Below are positions 54,046 through 64,000 of a stretch of 64,000 nt of DNA, in pieces. The stretch's first letter is position 1, and the number at the start of each line of letters is the position of its first letter. The notes under the pieces are model-generated. The model did not search any database. It had not been told where the DNA came from and saw only the letters and a program-made list of their open reading frames with translations. Origin of the DNA: Theristus sp. LFF4_11 (lineage: Eukaryota; Nematoda; Chromadorea; Monhysterida; Xyalidae); the NCBI GenBank assembly GCA_030248135.1, contig JASANC010005588.1, positions 62,001 to 126,000 on the forward strand. The letters are read 5' to 3'. The translations under genes were made by a program, and so were the position numbers.

Positions 54046-54545
54046 TAAAAAAATAAGTCATACAGCAATCACTGGTGAGTGAGAACAACACACTGAGCGT
54101 TTCGATAATTTTATTTTCCGGGACAGAACACGGCGGTGGGCATTTATTTTTACCATGAGTTCTGAAAGATTGTAGCAATGTGAACCACATAACAAAAAAG
54201 ATAAAACCCCAGTTACTACGTTGGAAATGCTGATGTTAGCTGAAAAATCAAAATCAGTAAACAACTTGCAAACTGGCGAAAAGCAAACAACCAACGAACG
54301 AACACAACAATTTGATATCAACAATATAAAAGTGAGTAGCGTCGCGTGTTTTAGCTATTTCGTAGAAGTTTTTGTTTTCAACAAAACAAAACAAAAGCTG
54401 TTCGCTACAGGGTAGCGGACCTGTTTAAACCTCACCTAGGACATCTGTTGGGCTCAATTTGAATCTTATTTAGGAGCTCACTTGAAGCCTCATTTATTTC
54501 TTTGCTTATCATGTACAAAATGTCGTGTTCACCCAGTCATTAGCC

Positions 54546-56324
54546 ATGATGTGCGTGCTCTGTTCGTTGGCCATCAGTGGTTTTGTTCTCGTGGCGGTTT
54601 ACACGGTTTACCAATCGATTCGTTGGCTGCTCGACCGCATTCTCATTGGTGGACTGCACGCGCGACCAGTGCTCATCACGGGATGCGACTCCGGATTTGG
54701 ACGAGAGCTGGCGCTGAAACTGCTGACCAACGGGGTGCCCGTGTTTGCGGCATGCCTCACTGACCAGGTCACTGACGAACGCTGAAAAAGATGCCCGCAC
54801 AGGTGTCCTGGCCGTCTGGGACTGGGTGTCCCGTGTGGTGTCCTCGTGTCGTGTCATGTCTTGGAATTAAACGTACCAACACAGCACTCGGCGTTTAGAG
54901 TCACTTTTATTTTTTTGGGACACACGGACACTGTGCGGGACGACAGAACCCGGAACACTGGTCCGGACGCAATTCTTAGCGAATGGACTGGCAATTTTGT
55001 TCATTTTCTCTTTTCTGTGTGGCAATATTTACGGTTGATTTAGGGAATAGATACACTTCGCGAAAAGTCCTCAAACTTGCCTGGCGAACTGGAAACAATT
55101 TTGATGGACGTCACAAAACAGGAATCCGTCGACAGCGCCGTGAAATTTGTCGAGTCGAAAACGAACGGTCGGTCAGTAAATGTCATCGATCCGACAATCA
55201 AACTGCGGCCGCGCCTCAACTTCCTGAAAAACCGGCATTTTTTGTTAACGCAAAGCCAAATGTAAATCAAAGCGTTGACGTTTTCGGCCTCAGGTCTTTG
55301 GGGCATCGTCAACAACGCCGGTGTGGTCGGCGCGTCCGCAGCCGAAGAGTGGATCACAATCACCGATTACGAGAAATGTTTATCGGTGAATATTCTCGGT
55401 GTCATCCGAGTGACGAAGTCGTTTCTGCACTTGGTGAAACGCCGCCAAGGCCGAGTGGTCACCGTGGCCAGCGTCTGTGCGCGTGTGGCGTTGCCCTCAG
55501 TCGCACCGTACAACGTGTCAAAGTTTGCCGTCGAGGCGTTCTGCGATTCACTTCGGTTCGTTCTGTGAGAAACGGTGTTTCTTGGATTAGTTACAAAACT
55601 TTTGAACGTACGGTTTGTGCATTGCAAACCACCTGGATGGTCTCTTGACGTTTGGGTTGCGTGTATCAGGAAAAGGGGAAACGGAAATCTTAAAAATCTG
55701 ATGTTCATCATGAGTCGACGTGCCAAGGCTTTTCAAAGGTTATTCAGTGCTTGAAATATCTTTTTTCACGATTTCAGTATGGTGGACATATGTTTTCAGT
55801 TTCGAAATGCTGCCATGGGGCGTCACCGTTTGCATCCTGGAGCCCGGTTTCTTCCGTACCACTCTGTTGGACGCGAAACGAATTGATGCAGAGCAGGACC
55901 GACTCTGGGATGCGTTGTCAGACGAAGTAAAGGAGCAGTACGGTCAAGTGTTCCATGAGAAAAGTTTGTTTCGGCGTTCTTTACTTTTTTATAATTATTT
56001 TTGCCTTCAATTTCTCTTTTTGTTAACAATGTTTATTTCAATGAAGGTCATTTTCAGAGAGACTGTTCTTTTTCAGCCAAAGAAATCCGCTCAACGACGA
56101 TGCTGGAGTGGGCGGACAAAGACACTGGCAAAGTGGTCGATGCCTACTTTTGCTCGTTATTTTCGCGTTTTCCCCGTGCTCGTTACCAAGTGGGACTGGA
56201 TTCCAAGTTCTTTTTTATCCCAATGTCCCTGTTGCCGACGGAAATTCAGGATTTCATTTTGACAATGCTTTTGAAATTCCGTGGCACGCCGCTGCCTGCG
56301 GGCGCCGTCATTTCATCCTACTGA
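54546..56324 (+). CDS. Short-chain dehydrogenase/reductase, retinol dehydrogenase / 17-beta-HSD6-like
   Basis: Five exons: 54546-54767, 55044-55167, 55294-55555, 55800-55963 and 56077-56324. They sum to 1020 bp, or 339 residues. It has an N-terminal membrane anchor (MMCVLCSLAISGFVLVAVYT). The cofactor motif is LITGCDSGFGRELA (TGxxxGxG). LWGIVNNAGVVG carries the NNAG motif, and catalytic Tyr-Lys is in SVAPYNVSKFAVEAF. LEPGFFRTTLL is the PG motif after the active site, and the tail has RYQVGLDSKFFFIPMSLLP, typical of RDH/DHRS9/HSD17B6 enzymes. These use NAD(P) to oxidise or reduce retinol or steroids at the ER. The exact substrate cannot be told. The start is the first ATG of the frame, as GTG upstream is not credible in a eukaryote. 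Confidence 0.9.
54795..54972. repeat. TGTCC-rich foldback in SDR intron 1
   Basis: It contains CAGGTGTCCTGGCC, GGGTGTCCCGTGTGGTGTCC and an inverse end with GACACACGGACAC...GTCCGGACGC. A related sequence with TGTCCTGTCCGG and GACAACCAGGCGGACAGAAC lies at about 56440-56610. Confidence 0.5.
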
Positions 56325-57178
56325 TTGTTTTTTTGGTAGGTTTTGATCTGATCGTTGTTGTCAACGTTGGACTTGTTTTCGACACAGTTCTCGATTTACT
56401 GCATTTTCACCATACACAACGCTAAAAAATGTGTCCTAATAGGTGTGGTGTCCTGTCCGGTTGGGTGTCCTGCGTCGTGTCCTGTCCGTGTAGCGTTCCG
56501 GAAATGAAAGTGGTACAGCGGCGTCGGAGTTTAGAGCCATTTATAATTCCGGGTCACGGGGACAACCAGGCGGACAGAACACAGGATACCTGTTCGACGC
56601 CTGTTTTTGGTGACCATAACCGCAGCTTGCCAACTGAGTGAAAGCACATGACTTTTGTTTAATTTAGGAATACAAATCAAAAACCAAACGATACGTTTCT
56701 GCCGAACACTGGAGCCATCGACTGAAAACCATGTTTTTGTCTTCACTTGTAAATTTGTCGCTCCAGTGTAAAGTGTGCAAATGCTAAAAATAAACAGTGT
56801 TGCCGGATGTGTTGTGTGTTCCGTTGGCCGGACTGCGAGTCATAGACACCACAGAGATCGCAGACAGCTCAGCGGCCGCAAATATTGACAGTTGAAGCGT
56901 TTACATTGCAAAACTGAACAGAGAAATCTACAAATTCACCCCAGATTTGCACAAAATACACTTGTATCAGAGCGATGATCCAGCACATTACTTATGGGAA
57001 ACACACAGTTTGTGAGACCGTGCGTTGTTGATGTAACAACAATCATAACATTATTATTATTATTATGCTGCAACAAGTCAAAACGCTTGATCACAAGCAC
57101 ACTAGTCAACTACTACAACGATTCATTTTTGCTACGGTCTGTCGAAATGGCGCTATAACAAAACTGAGAGCGTCAAAA
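56325..57178. other. Intergenic region SDR/Kir
   Basis: It contains the TGTCC-rich repeat at about 56440-56610 and an (ATT)n run at 57048-57064. The Kir promoter must be here. No gene was seen. Confidence 0.5.
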
Positions 57179-59608
57179 ATGTCCAACTTTATTCGCAGTC
57201 GTTTCACCGGCGGTAAACGTCATCGGAATCGGCTGATGCAAAAGGATGGCAGAATCAATCTGTCATGGCTGAATGTCCCGCGACAGAAACAGCAGTATAT
57301 CAGGTGAATCACCATGGGCGAATGTCCATTGGACTGGAGCAAATGATCACTTTTTTCTGCAGTGACATCTTCACGACGTTGGTCGACTGGCGCTGGCGCT
57401 GGTGCTGGCTGTTGTTTGCCATCGGTTTCCTCGCCATGTGGACGCTGTTTGCTACGTTCTATTATTTGGCGCAGTTAGCGCACGGTGACTTCGAGAACAA
57501 CAACTGGAAGAACAGCTCATACACCTGCGTCGCCAATTCCGGCCACTATCTCGACTGTTTTCTGTTCTCGCTCGAGGCACAGAGCACCATCGGATTTGGT
57601 TTTCGGTAAGGTAAACCCGCAGATTTGATGATTGCGAAATGATTCACTGTCTATTATTCCAATCGTGTTCATTTTCTGAAGGAAGAATTTCCGGTGTTAC
57701 TGCACAAGAGCAAGAATCGTGGAGTAATCCCTAAATCACCTCTATTTTTTGATTAAAGAACACATATCAATCTCTGAATCTCAATCACATATCAAAGAAC
57801 AGGTTTAAAGCTTTGCTTAGGATTACGTTTGCGATTGGGACATATTCAGAGAATCGTAGTTGATTTTTAAAATTGTAACACGATGTAAAACCAGTGCACC
57901 AAAAAGCAATCAAAATGTCCATTTTGCACCGGGCACCCGTTTGCATTTCGCAGTTTCCCGACCACGAACGTCGGTTGCTGGGCGGTGGCAGTGCTGCTAC
58001 CGACGCAGACCATCCTCGGACTCGCCATGCAGACGATGCTCGCCGGTCTGGTGTTCGCCAAACTGTCACGGCCGACCAAACGCGCGCAAACGCTGATCTT
58101 CAGTCGTAAAGCGGTCGTCGAAATGGTCGACGGCAAACTGTGCCTGTTGTTCCGTGTCGGCGACATGCGGCGGACGCAGCTCGCTGAGGCGCATGTTCGA
58201 TTGCAGGTACTACACGGCTAGAGACCGGCAACTTTTGTTATAACACAGTAATGTTGCACAGCCACACACAAACACACAGGCACACATACGCGTGTGCGTG
58301 TATTTGTGCGCGCGTACACGTCGGTAGATGTTTGTGACTGTGCATCATGTGTGCCATGACCAAGTTCAATATACTCGGTGCATCGGCTGCAGGCTGCCCA
58401 CTTCAGCTTTTGTTTTTAAACCTGTCTTGCTGCAAAAGCTTTGAAAAAAAAGAAGATCAACAAAATGATCAACAGATTGTTGATCCAGTTGATTGCAAGA
58501 TGATTGAAGCTCGTTAACATTGATGCCGTTCTGTGCAGATGGTGTGCAATCGTGTGACGAGTGAAGGCGAGCTGTACCCATTCCACCAATGTGACATGAA
58601 CGTCGGCTTTGACCTCGGCACCGACCGTGTGTTCATCGTTTGGCCGATCACGATTTGCCACGAAATCAACGAACGCAGTCCGCTGTACTGCTCGAACTAA
58701 ATCTTTAAAAAACTTCATAAAAGCAGTTCTTGCATATTCAAACATTCAAGTTTACCGTATTTGTTGTGTTTGTTGCATTTCGGCCGTGTCACTACTCATT
58801 GAACAAAACGACCATATAACTCAGTCTTTTCGACGAAAATGACGTGTGGTGGCAGAAGTAACGCAAGAAACCTTTGCAGATATGAAATCGGCAAGTCCGA
58901 TCTGCAGAATGCGGTGTTTGAAGTGATTGCGATTCTTGAGGGGGTCATCCAAAGCACCGGCTCAACGATGCACGCGCGCACGAGCTACTTGCCGTCGGAG
59001 ATCGAATGGGGATATCGGTGCGGTGTGGCACGTTTGAATCAGTGTACAGGGTGTTTCCATTGAGTATTGGCTGGTCAAACTTTATAGTTTCGACAAACTG
59101 GTCACTTACCAACGTGACAACGGCAAATACCGCGTGAACTTTGAGCAGTTCAACAGCACGTACGAAGTGTCCTGTCCGGAGGTGTCCGCGAAGAAGCTGG
59201 ACGAAATGAAGGTATGTGGCAATCAGAATAGCAAAAAAATCGATCTTGAAAATCGAAAGTGATGGAAAACATTGCCGCGTCACACTACTGCAGAAAGCCG
59301 GCCTAAAACCAGAGGAGATCTACGCGGCGCACGGCTTGGACGAGATCGAGAACGAAGGTCGCACGCCGTACGACACGATCGAGCAGCGCGTGGGCAGCAG
59401 GCGTCCGTCCGTCTTCGACCAGCAGATGCTCAGCGAGAAACTGCAGCAGCTGCAGCGCACTGGTCTGCCGACCATCAGCACCGTTGATCTGTCCAGTGAC
59501 TACGAGGAGGACACCGAGAAGAGCTCGACCAAATCAAAAGCCAGTCGTCGGTCTATCAACGAGGCCAACAGAAATCTGTCACTGCCAAACACAATTGAAG
59601 CGCTCTGA
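57179..59608 (+). CDS. Inward-rectifier potassium channel (Kir family)
   Basis: Seven exons: 57179-57303, 57363-57605, 57954-58206, 58539-58684, 58880-59017, 59088-59211 and 59294-59608. They sum to 1344 bp, or 447 residues, a normal Kir length. Kir tetramers pass K+ inward across the plasma membrane. The N-terminus has [18 protein letters not shown] then [14 protein letters not shown], the slide helix into M1. The pore is [17 protein letters not shown], so the selectivity filter is GFG rather than the common GYG. M2 runs through [20 protein letters not shown] then [11 protein letters not shown]. The cytoplasmic domain has [40 protein letters not shown] and [10 protein letters not shown]. The C-terminal tail is Ser/Glu-rich. 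It is nearest in plan to nematode irk-type channels, but no orthologue is assigned. Confidence 0.92.
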
Positions 59609-60026
59609 ACTCGCGTTGCGCTGTGTTCGTTGTGGCCGCTCATTGCAGCCGCGTCTACGTGTATGTGCTTTAATGATCTGGTTTTCTCGATAAGACAGTG
59701 AAATACCACGAATATAGTAACACGGCACTGCAGCAGAGCATAAACCTCAATGTGCGATTTGAATTGATGCCTTTGAAACCTGTGCATTATTATTGTCAGA
59801 TTATTACTGGCCTATTTCTGGCACGAATTGATTGGCTCGTAAACTTAGATCAACTGCTGCTGTTTTGATAAGACTTTTTGTTTTACGTTTGCGCAATAAG
59901 TTTCTTACACAATTGATTGTACAGAACAATTGGATTCAATCTCAGCATTTTATGGTCGATTTGGTGGCCCTGAAGAGGGCCGTTGGGTTAGGGTAAGTGG
60001 CCTTGCGGCCGGTGGTGTACAGTTGC
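59609..60026. other. Kir/H2B convergent spacer
   Basis: It holds the Kir 3' UTR and the H2B 3' cassette (59944-60012). Nothing else was noted. Confidence 0.5.
59944..60012 (-). terminator. Histone H2B 3'-end cassette: GNRA hairpin plus histone stem-loop
   Basis: In transcript sense: hairpin GGCCGCAAGGCC (59999-60010), spacer ACTTACCCTAACCCAAC, then histone stem-loop GGCCCTCTTCAGGGCC (59966-59981) followed by ACCA and GACCATAAAATGCT. The stem-loop fits the metazoan replication-dependent histone consensus bound by SLBP, implying non-polyadenylated mRNA. Confidence 0.92.
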
Positions 60027-60398
60027 TTACTTGCTGCTCGTGTACTTGGTGACGGCTTTGGTGCCTTCCGAGACGGCGTGTTTCGCCAACTCGCCAGGCA
60101 GAAGCAGACGCACGGCCGTCTGGATTTCGCGGCTCGAGATGGTGCGTTTCTTGTTGTAGTGGGCCAGACGCGACGCCTCGCTGGCGATGCGCTCGAAGAG
60201 GTCGTTCACGAACGAGTTCATGATCGACATGGCTTTCGAGCTGACGCCAGTGTCCGGGTGCACTTGTTTCAGCACCTTGTAGATGTACGACGAGTACGAC
60301 TGGCGCGCCTTGCGTCGGCGTTTCTTGTCGCCCGTGCGTGCAGCCTTCTGCGACTTGGCCGCTTTCTTCGCACCTTTCGCGGAAGGTTTTGGTGGCAT
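60027..60398 (-). CDS. Histone H2B
   Basis: An intronless 123-residue protein. It starts [18 protein letters not shown], has the basic tail [10 protein letters not shown], and the fold [20 protein letters not shown] and [20 protein letters not shown], ending [10 protein letters not shown]. It forms the core nucleosome with H2A, H3 and H4. The start is the ATG giving the normal N-terminus; the open frame extends 18 codons further upstream but without a credible start. A TATA box lies about 85 bp upstream, and a stem-loop follows the stop by about 46 nt, as expected for S-phase expression. Confidence 0.98.
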   Translation of the reverse strand: MPPKPSAKGAKKAAKSQKAARTGDKKRRRKARQSYSSYIYKVLKQVHPDTGVSSKAMSIMNSFVNDLFERIASEASRLAHYNKKRTISSREIQTAVRLLLPGELAKHAVSEGTKAVTKYTSSK

Positions 60399-60480
60399 TG
60401 CGGTGGATTCAGTAGAACGAACGTTGCAGTAGAAGAGCAGGAGTACAAGCAAGTGATGACTTTGGTCTTACATAGGCGCT

Positions 60481-60488
60481 CTTATATG
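60481..60488 (-). promoter_or_regulatory. TATA box of H2B
   Basis: GCATATAAG on the minus strand, 83-90 bp upstream of the H2B ATG, preceded by GTTTGCAT, which resembles the octamer element. The same CATATAA core occurs before H2A and H4. Confidence 0.65.
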
Positions 60489-61147
60489 CAAACCGATGCG
60501 GCACTGAACATGCGTGTCTGAGTGTGTACACAAAGCGTGCACCATGTCCGTGGTGAATGGCGTGGAAAGGATGGATGTGGCGTGCGTTGGCCAAAATTGG
60601 CGGGCTCGGGAAAAACGCCAAGAACTGGGCGTACTCTCTGCTTTTTTCAGTTCTTGAATACGCAACACTACCAAAATCACAGTCACGTGTTATGACACAA
60701 CAAACGCGTTTTGTCGCTGAGTTGTGCTCAATCTTATACTTGAAATTTGTACACCATGAGCGCCATTCATGGAGGTTGAAGCGCTACTTCGCTACACATT
60801 CATGAAGCAAAAAACAGCGCAGCTTCAGTTTTAGAAGATACGCACATCCATACTAACGTTCATGTAACCGACCGTGCGTGAATTCTCATATGTCAACTGA
60901 TGAACAGTTCTCAAAGAAACCACAAAAAACCGCACAAATAAGCCACAACTGCTCAGTTTTTACAGCAATTTAAACCAAGTCGCGTTATTTTAACCTCCGC
61001 ATTCATTTTTTAATTTGGTTTCTTTTATTACACAAGTATTTTATTTATAAACATTTTTCCGTCATTAGCATTTTATGGTCGATGTGGTGGCCCTGAAGAG
61101 GGCCGTTGGGTTAGGGTAAGTGGCCTTGCGGCCGGTAGTTCAGACGC
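60489..61147. other. H2B/H2A spacer
   Basis: It holds H2B upstream sequence, a degenerate family-1 foldback (about 60765-60840, CATTCATGAAG...) and the H2A 3' cassette at 61067-61135. Confidence 0.5.
61067..61135 (-). terminator. Histone H2A 3'-end cassette
   Basis: The same cassette as for H2B: hairpin GGCCGCAAGGCC (61122-61133), CTTACCCTAACCCAAC, then stem-loop GGCCCTCTTCAGGGCC (61089-61104), followed by ACCACATCGACCATAAAATG. Confidence 0.92.
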
Positions 61148-61531
61148 TCAGTGCTTCTTCTCTCCGCCGGTCTTTTTCGGCAGCAGGATAGCGTGGATGT
61201 TCGGCAGAACACCACCCTGGGCGATGGTGACGCCCGAGAGCAGTTTGTTCAGCTCCTCATCGTTGCGGATGGCCAGCTGCAGATGGCGCGGGATGATACG
61301 CGATTTCTTGTTGTCACGGGCGGCGTTGCCGGCCAACTCGAGGATCTCAGCGGCGAGGTATTCCATGACGGCAGCCAGGTAAACTGGAGCACCGGCACCG
61401 ATACGTTCGCCGTAGTTGCCTTTGCGCAACATCCGGTGGATACGACCAACCGGGAACTGCAGACCAGCCCGAGAGCTGCGCGACTTGGCCTTAGCCTTCG
61501 CCTTTCCACCTTTACCACCCCTGCCAGACAT
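61148..61531 (-). CDS. Histone H2A
   Basis: An intronless 127-residue protein. It starts [20 protein letters not shown], has [20 protein letters not shown], an acidic patch region [20 protein letters not shown], and ends [12 protein letters not shown]. There is no SQ(E/D)Y tail, so it is canonical H2A rather than H2A.X. A TATA-like box lies at 61606-61613 and a histone stem-loop downstream. The 14-codon extension upstream of the ATG was left out. Confidence 0.98.
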   Translation of the reverse strand: MSGRGGKGGKAKAKAKSRSSRAGLQFPVGRIHRMLRKGNYGERIGAGAPVYLAAVMEYLAAEILELAGNAARDNKKSRIIPRHLQLAIRNDEELNKLLSGVTIAQGGVLPNIHAILLPKKTGGEKKH

Positions 61532-61605
61532 TTGTGACGATTCGTGAGAGATGAGAGCGTTGGAGATGAACACAGAGTGAATGACTCCACTGCATTGCGC
61601 TGCTG

Positions 61606-61613
61606 TTTATATG
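61606..61613 (-). promoter_or_regulatory. TATA box of H2A
   Basis: CATATAAA on the minus strand, about 75-82 bp upstream of the H2A ATG. Confidence 0.6.
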
Positions 61614-62523
61614 GACAACCTTGCGGCCGTGTCACGTGCATCCAGCGTGTCCATGTGCAACATGCAGGTCAACACGCAGACGGTGGTTGGGGTGACGCGT
61701 ATTTTGGCGGGATTTTTTGTGTTTTGGCACCGCTCAATTCAGCAGAAACAACGGAGAAACGCCATTTCTGATGTTTTCAGAAGCAAAACAAAGCGCCTGA
61801 TAGCGATGCAAGGCTGTAACAAAAATGCGCCATTCTGTGAGCTTTACAGTGGAACACTTGCAGTTTAAAGCGCATTTTATCTAGATAATAGCATTAAGAG
61901 CATTTTTGTTGCTATTTTCCAAAGCGCCTTTTTTCACCGTTTTCCTCAAAAAAGCAGACTGCTTTTTTCTATGCATTATTATTAGTTGCTGGGAAAAAAG
62001 CATTTTCATAGTCAGCGAGAAGCAGCATTATTTTATGAGCATGTATGTATGCAGTGTACACCAAATGCTAAAACAAATGCTGCAATAGACCACCAAAAAT
62101 GCCAAAAAAAGCTGTGACAATGTTTTTAATTTTATTGCTAAAGTAATGCTGTCTACAGAAATGCTATTTTCTACATAAATAAAGCTTAGAAAATTGCGCA
62201 TTTTTGTTGCAGCAGGCACGTCAACAAACAAACATTTGCTGTTTTTTCACTGCATGTTGCAGACCATCCGCGGGTTCAGTTTTGCGTTTATCTAGCGCTT
62301 CTTTATTTTGCTGCTGGAATGAGAACAACCGTGTTTTCTTTATTCCTGTAACATTTCATTCAAGCCGAACAAAACGCCATACAATACAATACGTTGATAC
62401 ATTTCCTCATTTTCCTGACACAAACACATTGATCAGCATTTTATGGTTGATGTGGTGGCCCTGAAGAGGGCCGTTGGGTTAGGGTAAGTGGCCTTGCGGC
62501 CGGGTTCAGCTGCGTTTGCGTGT
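61614..62523. other. H2A/H4 spacer
   Basis: About 0.9 kb of T/A-rich DNA with many AAAAGCA/TGCTTTT motifs, then the H4 3' cassette. No gene was seen. Confidence 0.5.
62435..62502 (-). terminator. Histone H4 3'-end cassette
   Basis: The same cassette: hairpin GGCCGCAAGGCC (62490-62501), CACTTACCCTAACCCAAC, then stem-loop GGCCCTCTTCAGGGCC (62457-62472), followed by ACCACATCAACCATAAAATG. Confidence 0.92.
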
Positions 62524-62919
<396 letters not shown>

Positions 62920-63249
62920 TCAACACAATCACGGTGTAACCTGCAACACACTCCGCCCCACGCAGCAACACAATGAACTGAGAGCGTCTGTGCATGTGTG
63001 GCAGTTTGGCGGGACGAGCATTTGGCCTGAAGCCCAAAATGTGCATTTGCACCGGTGCTGAAAAAATAAATAAATGTTTATGCCATGAAGCAACAATAAA
63101 AATGTTTAAAATGCAACTTTTGTGCAAAAAATTAATGAACAAGGGGACAAAAATATTTTTAAGTGGAGTATTAAAACTATTATATTAAAACTATTGTATT
63201 AAAACTACTATATAAAACTATATTAAAAATATTAATAAAACTGTTTGCT

Positions 63250-63915
63250 TGCATATTCAATCGCGTCTCAACCCTGGTTTTAAATACTACATACAATCGG
63301 AGCGAAATTGAGCATCAATCAACAGTCAGAGACTTGGGAGTTATCATGGATAGTAATTTAACTTTTAAAGAACACATTACAAGGGTTGTAGCTAAATCAC
63401 GAAGTGGTTTTGGGTTGATGTCTAGATGTCTCAGAGTAAAAACCCAAAATCTTCAGTTGAAACTGTTTAAACCCGTGATTATTCCAAGATTAACTTTTTA
63501 TCCTGGCGTCTGGTCTCCGTCGTTGTTAGGGGACTGCAGGAGAATAGAATCTGTTTAACGAAGTTTCACCAAATACGTTCAAGGAGTTGACTCAGGTGAT
63601 AGCTACCAGAAAAGATTGGACGACCTCCAGCTTCTGCCGCTTCTCGTCCAGCGCATTATTTCAGATTTAATTTTAGTTTATAAAATTCTCGCACATAAAT
63701 GCCATATCCCCGAGTCTGTGGAGTTCTTTCGGTTACATGAAAGAGAAATTGCACCAGGGGCCACTCTCTTAGGTTGGTGGTTCCGAGGGTAAACACGTCC
63801 ATCCGCAAAAAAATTCTGGGGAACTATAGAATTGTTGTTCTCTGGGACTCATTAAAACAAGCTACGGTTGCCTCCACTTCAGTCACAATTTTTAAAACTC
63901 TCTGTTGGTGAGAGA
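63250..63915 (+). pseudogene. Non-LTR retrotransposon reverse transcriptase fragment (decayed)
   Basis: The frame reads STVRDLGVIMDSNLTFKEHI, AKSRSGFGLMSRC, LFKPVIIPRLTFYPGVWSPS, then after an in-frame TAA (about 63556) SFTKYVQGVDSGDSYQKRLD and LVYKILAHKCHIPE. After a frame change near 63780 comes NTSIRKKILGNYRIVVLWDS. This order (DLGV..D..LTF..H, then a V.P.LEY-like block, then YK.LH) is the C-terminal end of CR1/Jockey-type reverse transcriptases. The N-terminal RT with the YADD box is absent. Confidence 0.85.
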
Positions 63916-64000
63916 CCGTGACCTTGTGTTGCAATTCGCTCAAACAAAATACTCGACAATTTTGACATAAATCTACAGGACAGATCGCTTCCATCCCAAA

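Larger units (their letters stand above)
44711..54545. other. ~10-kb gene-poor, repeat-rich interval
   Basis: This holds the long foldback at 45.2-46.7 kb, a hexamer repeat, AAC-type microsatellites, the 20-bp satellite at 50.2-51.9 kb and a CRE-type MITE at 53.8-54.0 kb. Between them (46.8-50.2 and 52.0-53.8 kb) I see scattered short frames but no recognisable gene, apart from the uncertain signal-peptide exon at 52558. The promoter of 14-3-3 B must lie at its left edge. Confidence 0.5.

Noticed and set aside
54525..54545. Upstream GTG start of the SDR gene
   Set aside because: Eukaryotic genes do not normally start at GTG. The ATG at 54546 gives a proper membrane anchor.

Overview
This is eukaryotic nuclear DNA from an invertebrate animal. 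Genes are split into short exons (about 50-900 bp) by compact introns, mostly 40-700 bp with a few of 1-1.4 kb. Acceptors are strong (TTTCAG, TGCAG) and donors are loose. A nematode is the best guess. The histone H2B tail starts [15 protein letters not shown] as in nematodes, and the trehalose-6-phosphate phosphatase is of the GOB-1 type known from nematodes. The species cannot be named from the sequence.

I rebuilt nine multi-exon genes by following reading frame and phase across splice sites. In order they are: a secreted TSP1-domain protein (1.2-4.2 kb, -), UTP6 (7.3-10.3 kb, +), Ku80/XRCC5 (10.6-16.3 kb, -), site-1 protease MBTPS1 (16.8-24.3 kb, -), trehalose-6-phosphate phosphatase (25.1-29.0 kb, -), two 14-3-3 paralogues (31.6-33.4 and 39.8-44.7 kb, both -), a retinol-dehydrogenase-like SDR (54.5-56.3 kb, +) and an inward-rectifier K+ channel (57.2-59.6 kb, +). 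Three intronless replication-type histone genes (H2B, H2A, H4, all -) follow at 60.0-62.8 kb. A decayed non-LTR retrotransposon reverse transcriptase fragment closes the window. In each rebuilt model the exon lengths sum to a whole number of codons. The genes are mostly unrelated housekeeping functions, so apart from the 14-3-3 pair and the histone group this is not a functional cluster.

The intergenic DNA is rich in repeats: many small foldback (MITE-like) families, a 1.4 kb long-armed inverted repeat at 45.2-46.7 kb, two G/C-homopolymer-rich terminal-inverted-repeat elements, and a 1.7 kb satellite of a 20-bp unit at 50.2-51.9 kb. The 33.4-39.8 kb and 44.7-54.5 kb stretches hold almost only repeats and AT-rich DNA.

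The most notable observations are: (i) two tandem 164-bp versions of exon 5 in the second 14-3-3 gene, which must be mutually exclusive to keep frame; (ii) near-identity between the two 14-3-3 genes that runs past exon borders, suggesting gene conversion; (iii) a ~70-bp 3' cassette shared by all three histone genes, combining a GNRA-loop hairpin with the canonical histone stem-loop; (iv) GC donor splice sites in conserved genes; (v) a 20-bp satellite that is open in all three forward frames.
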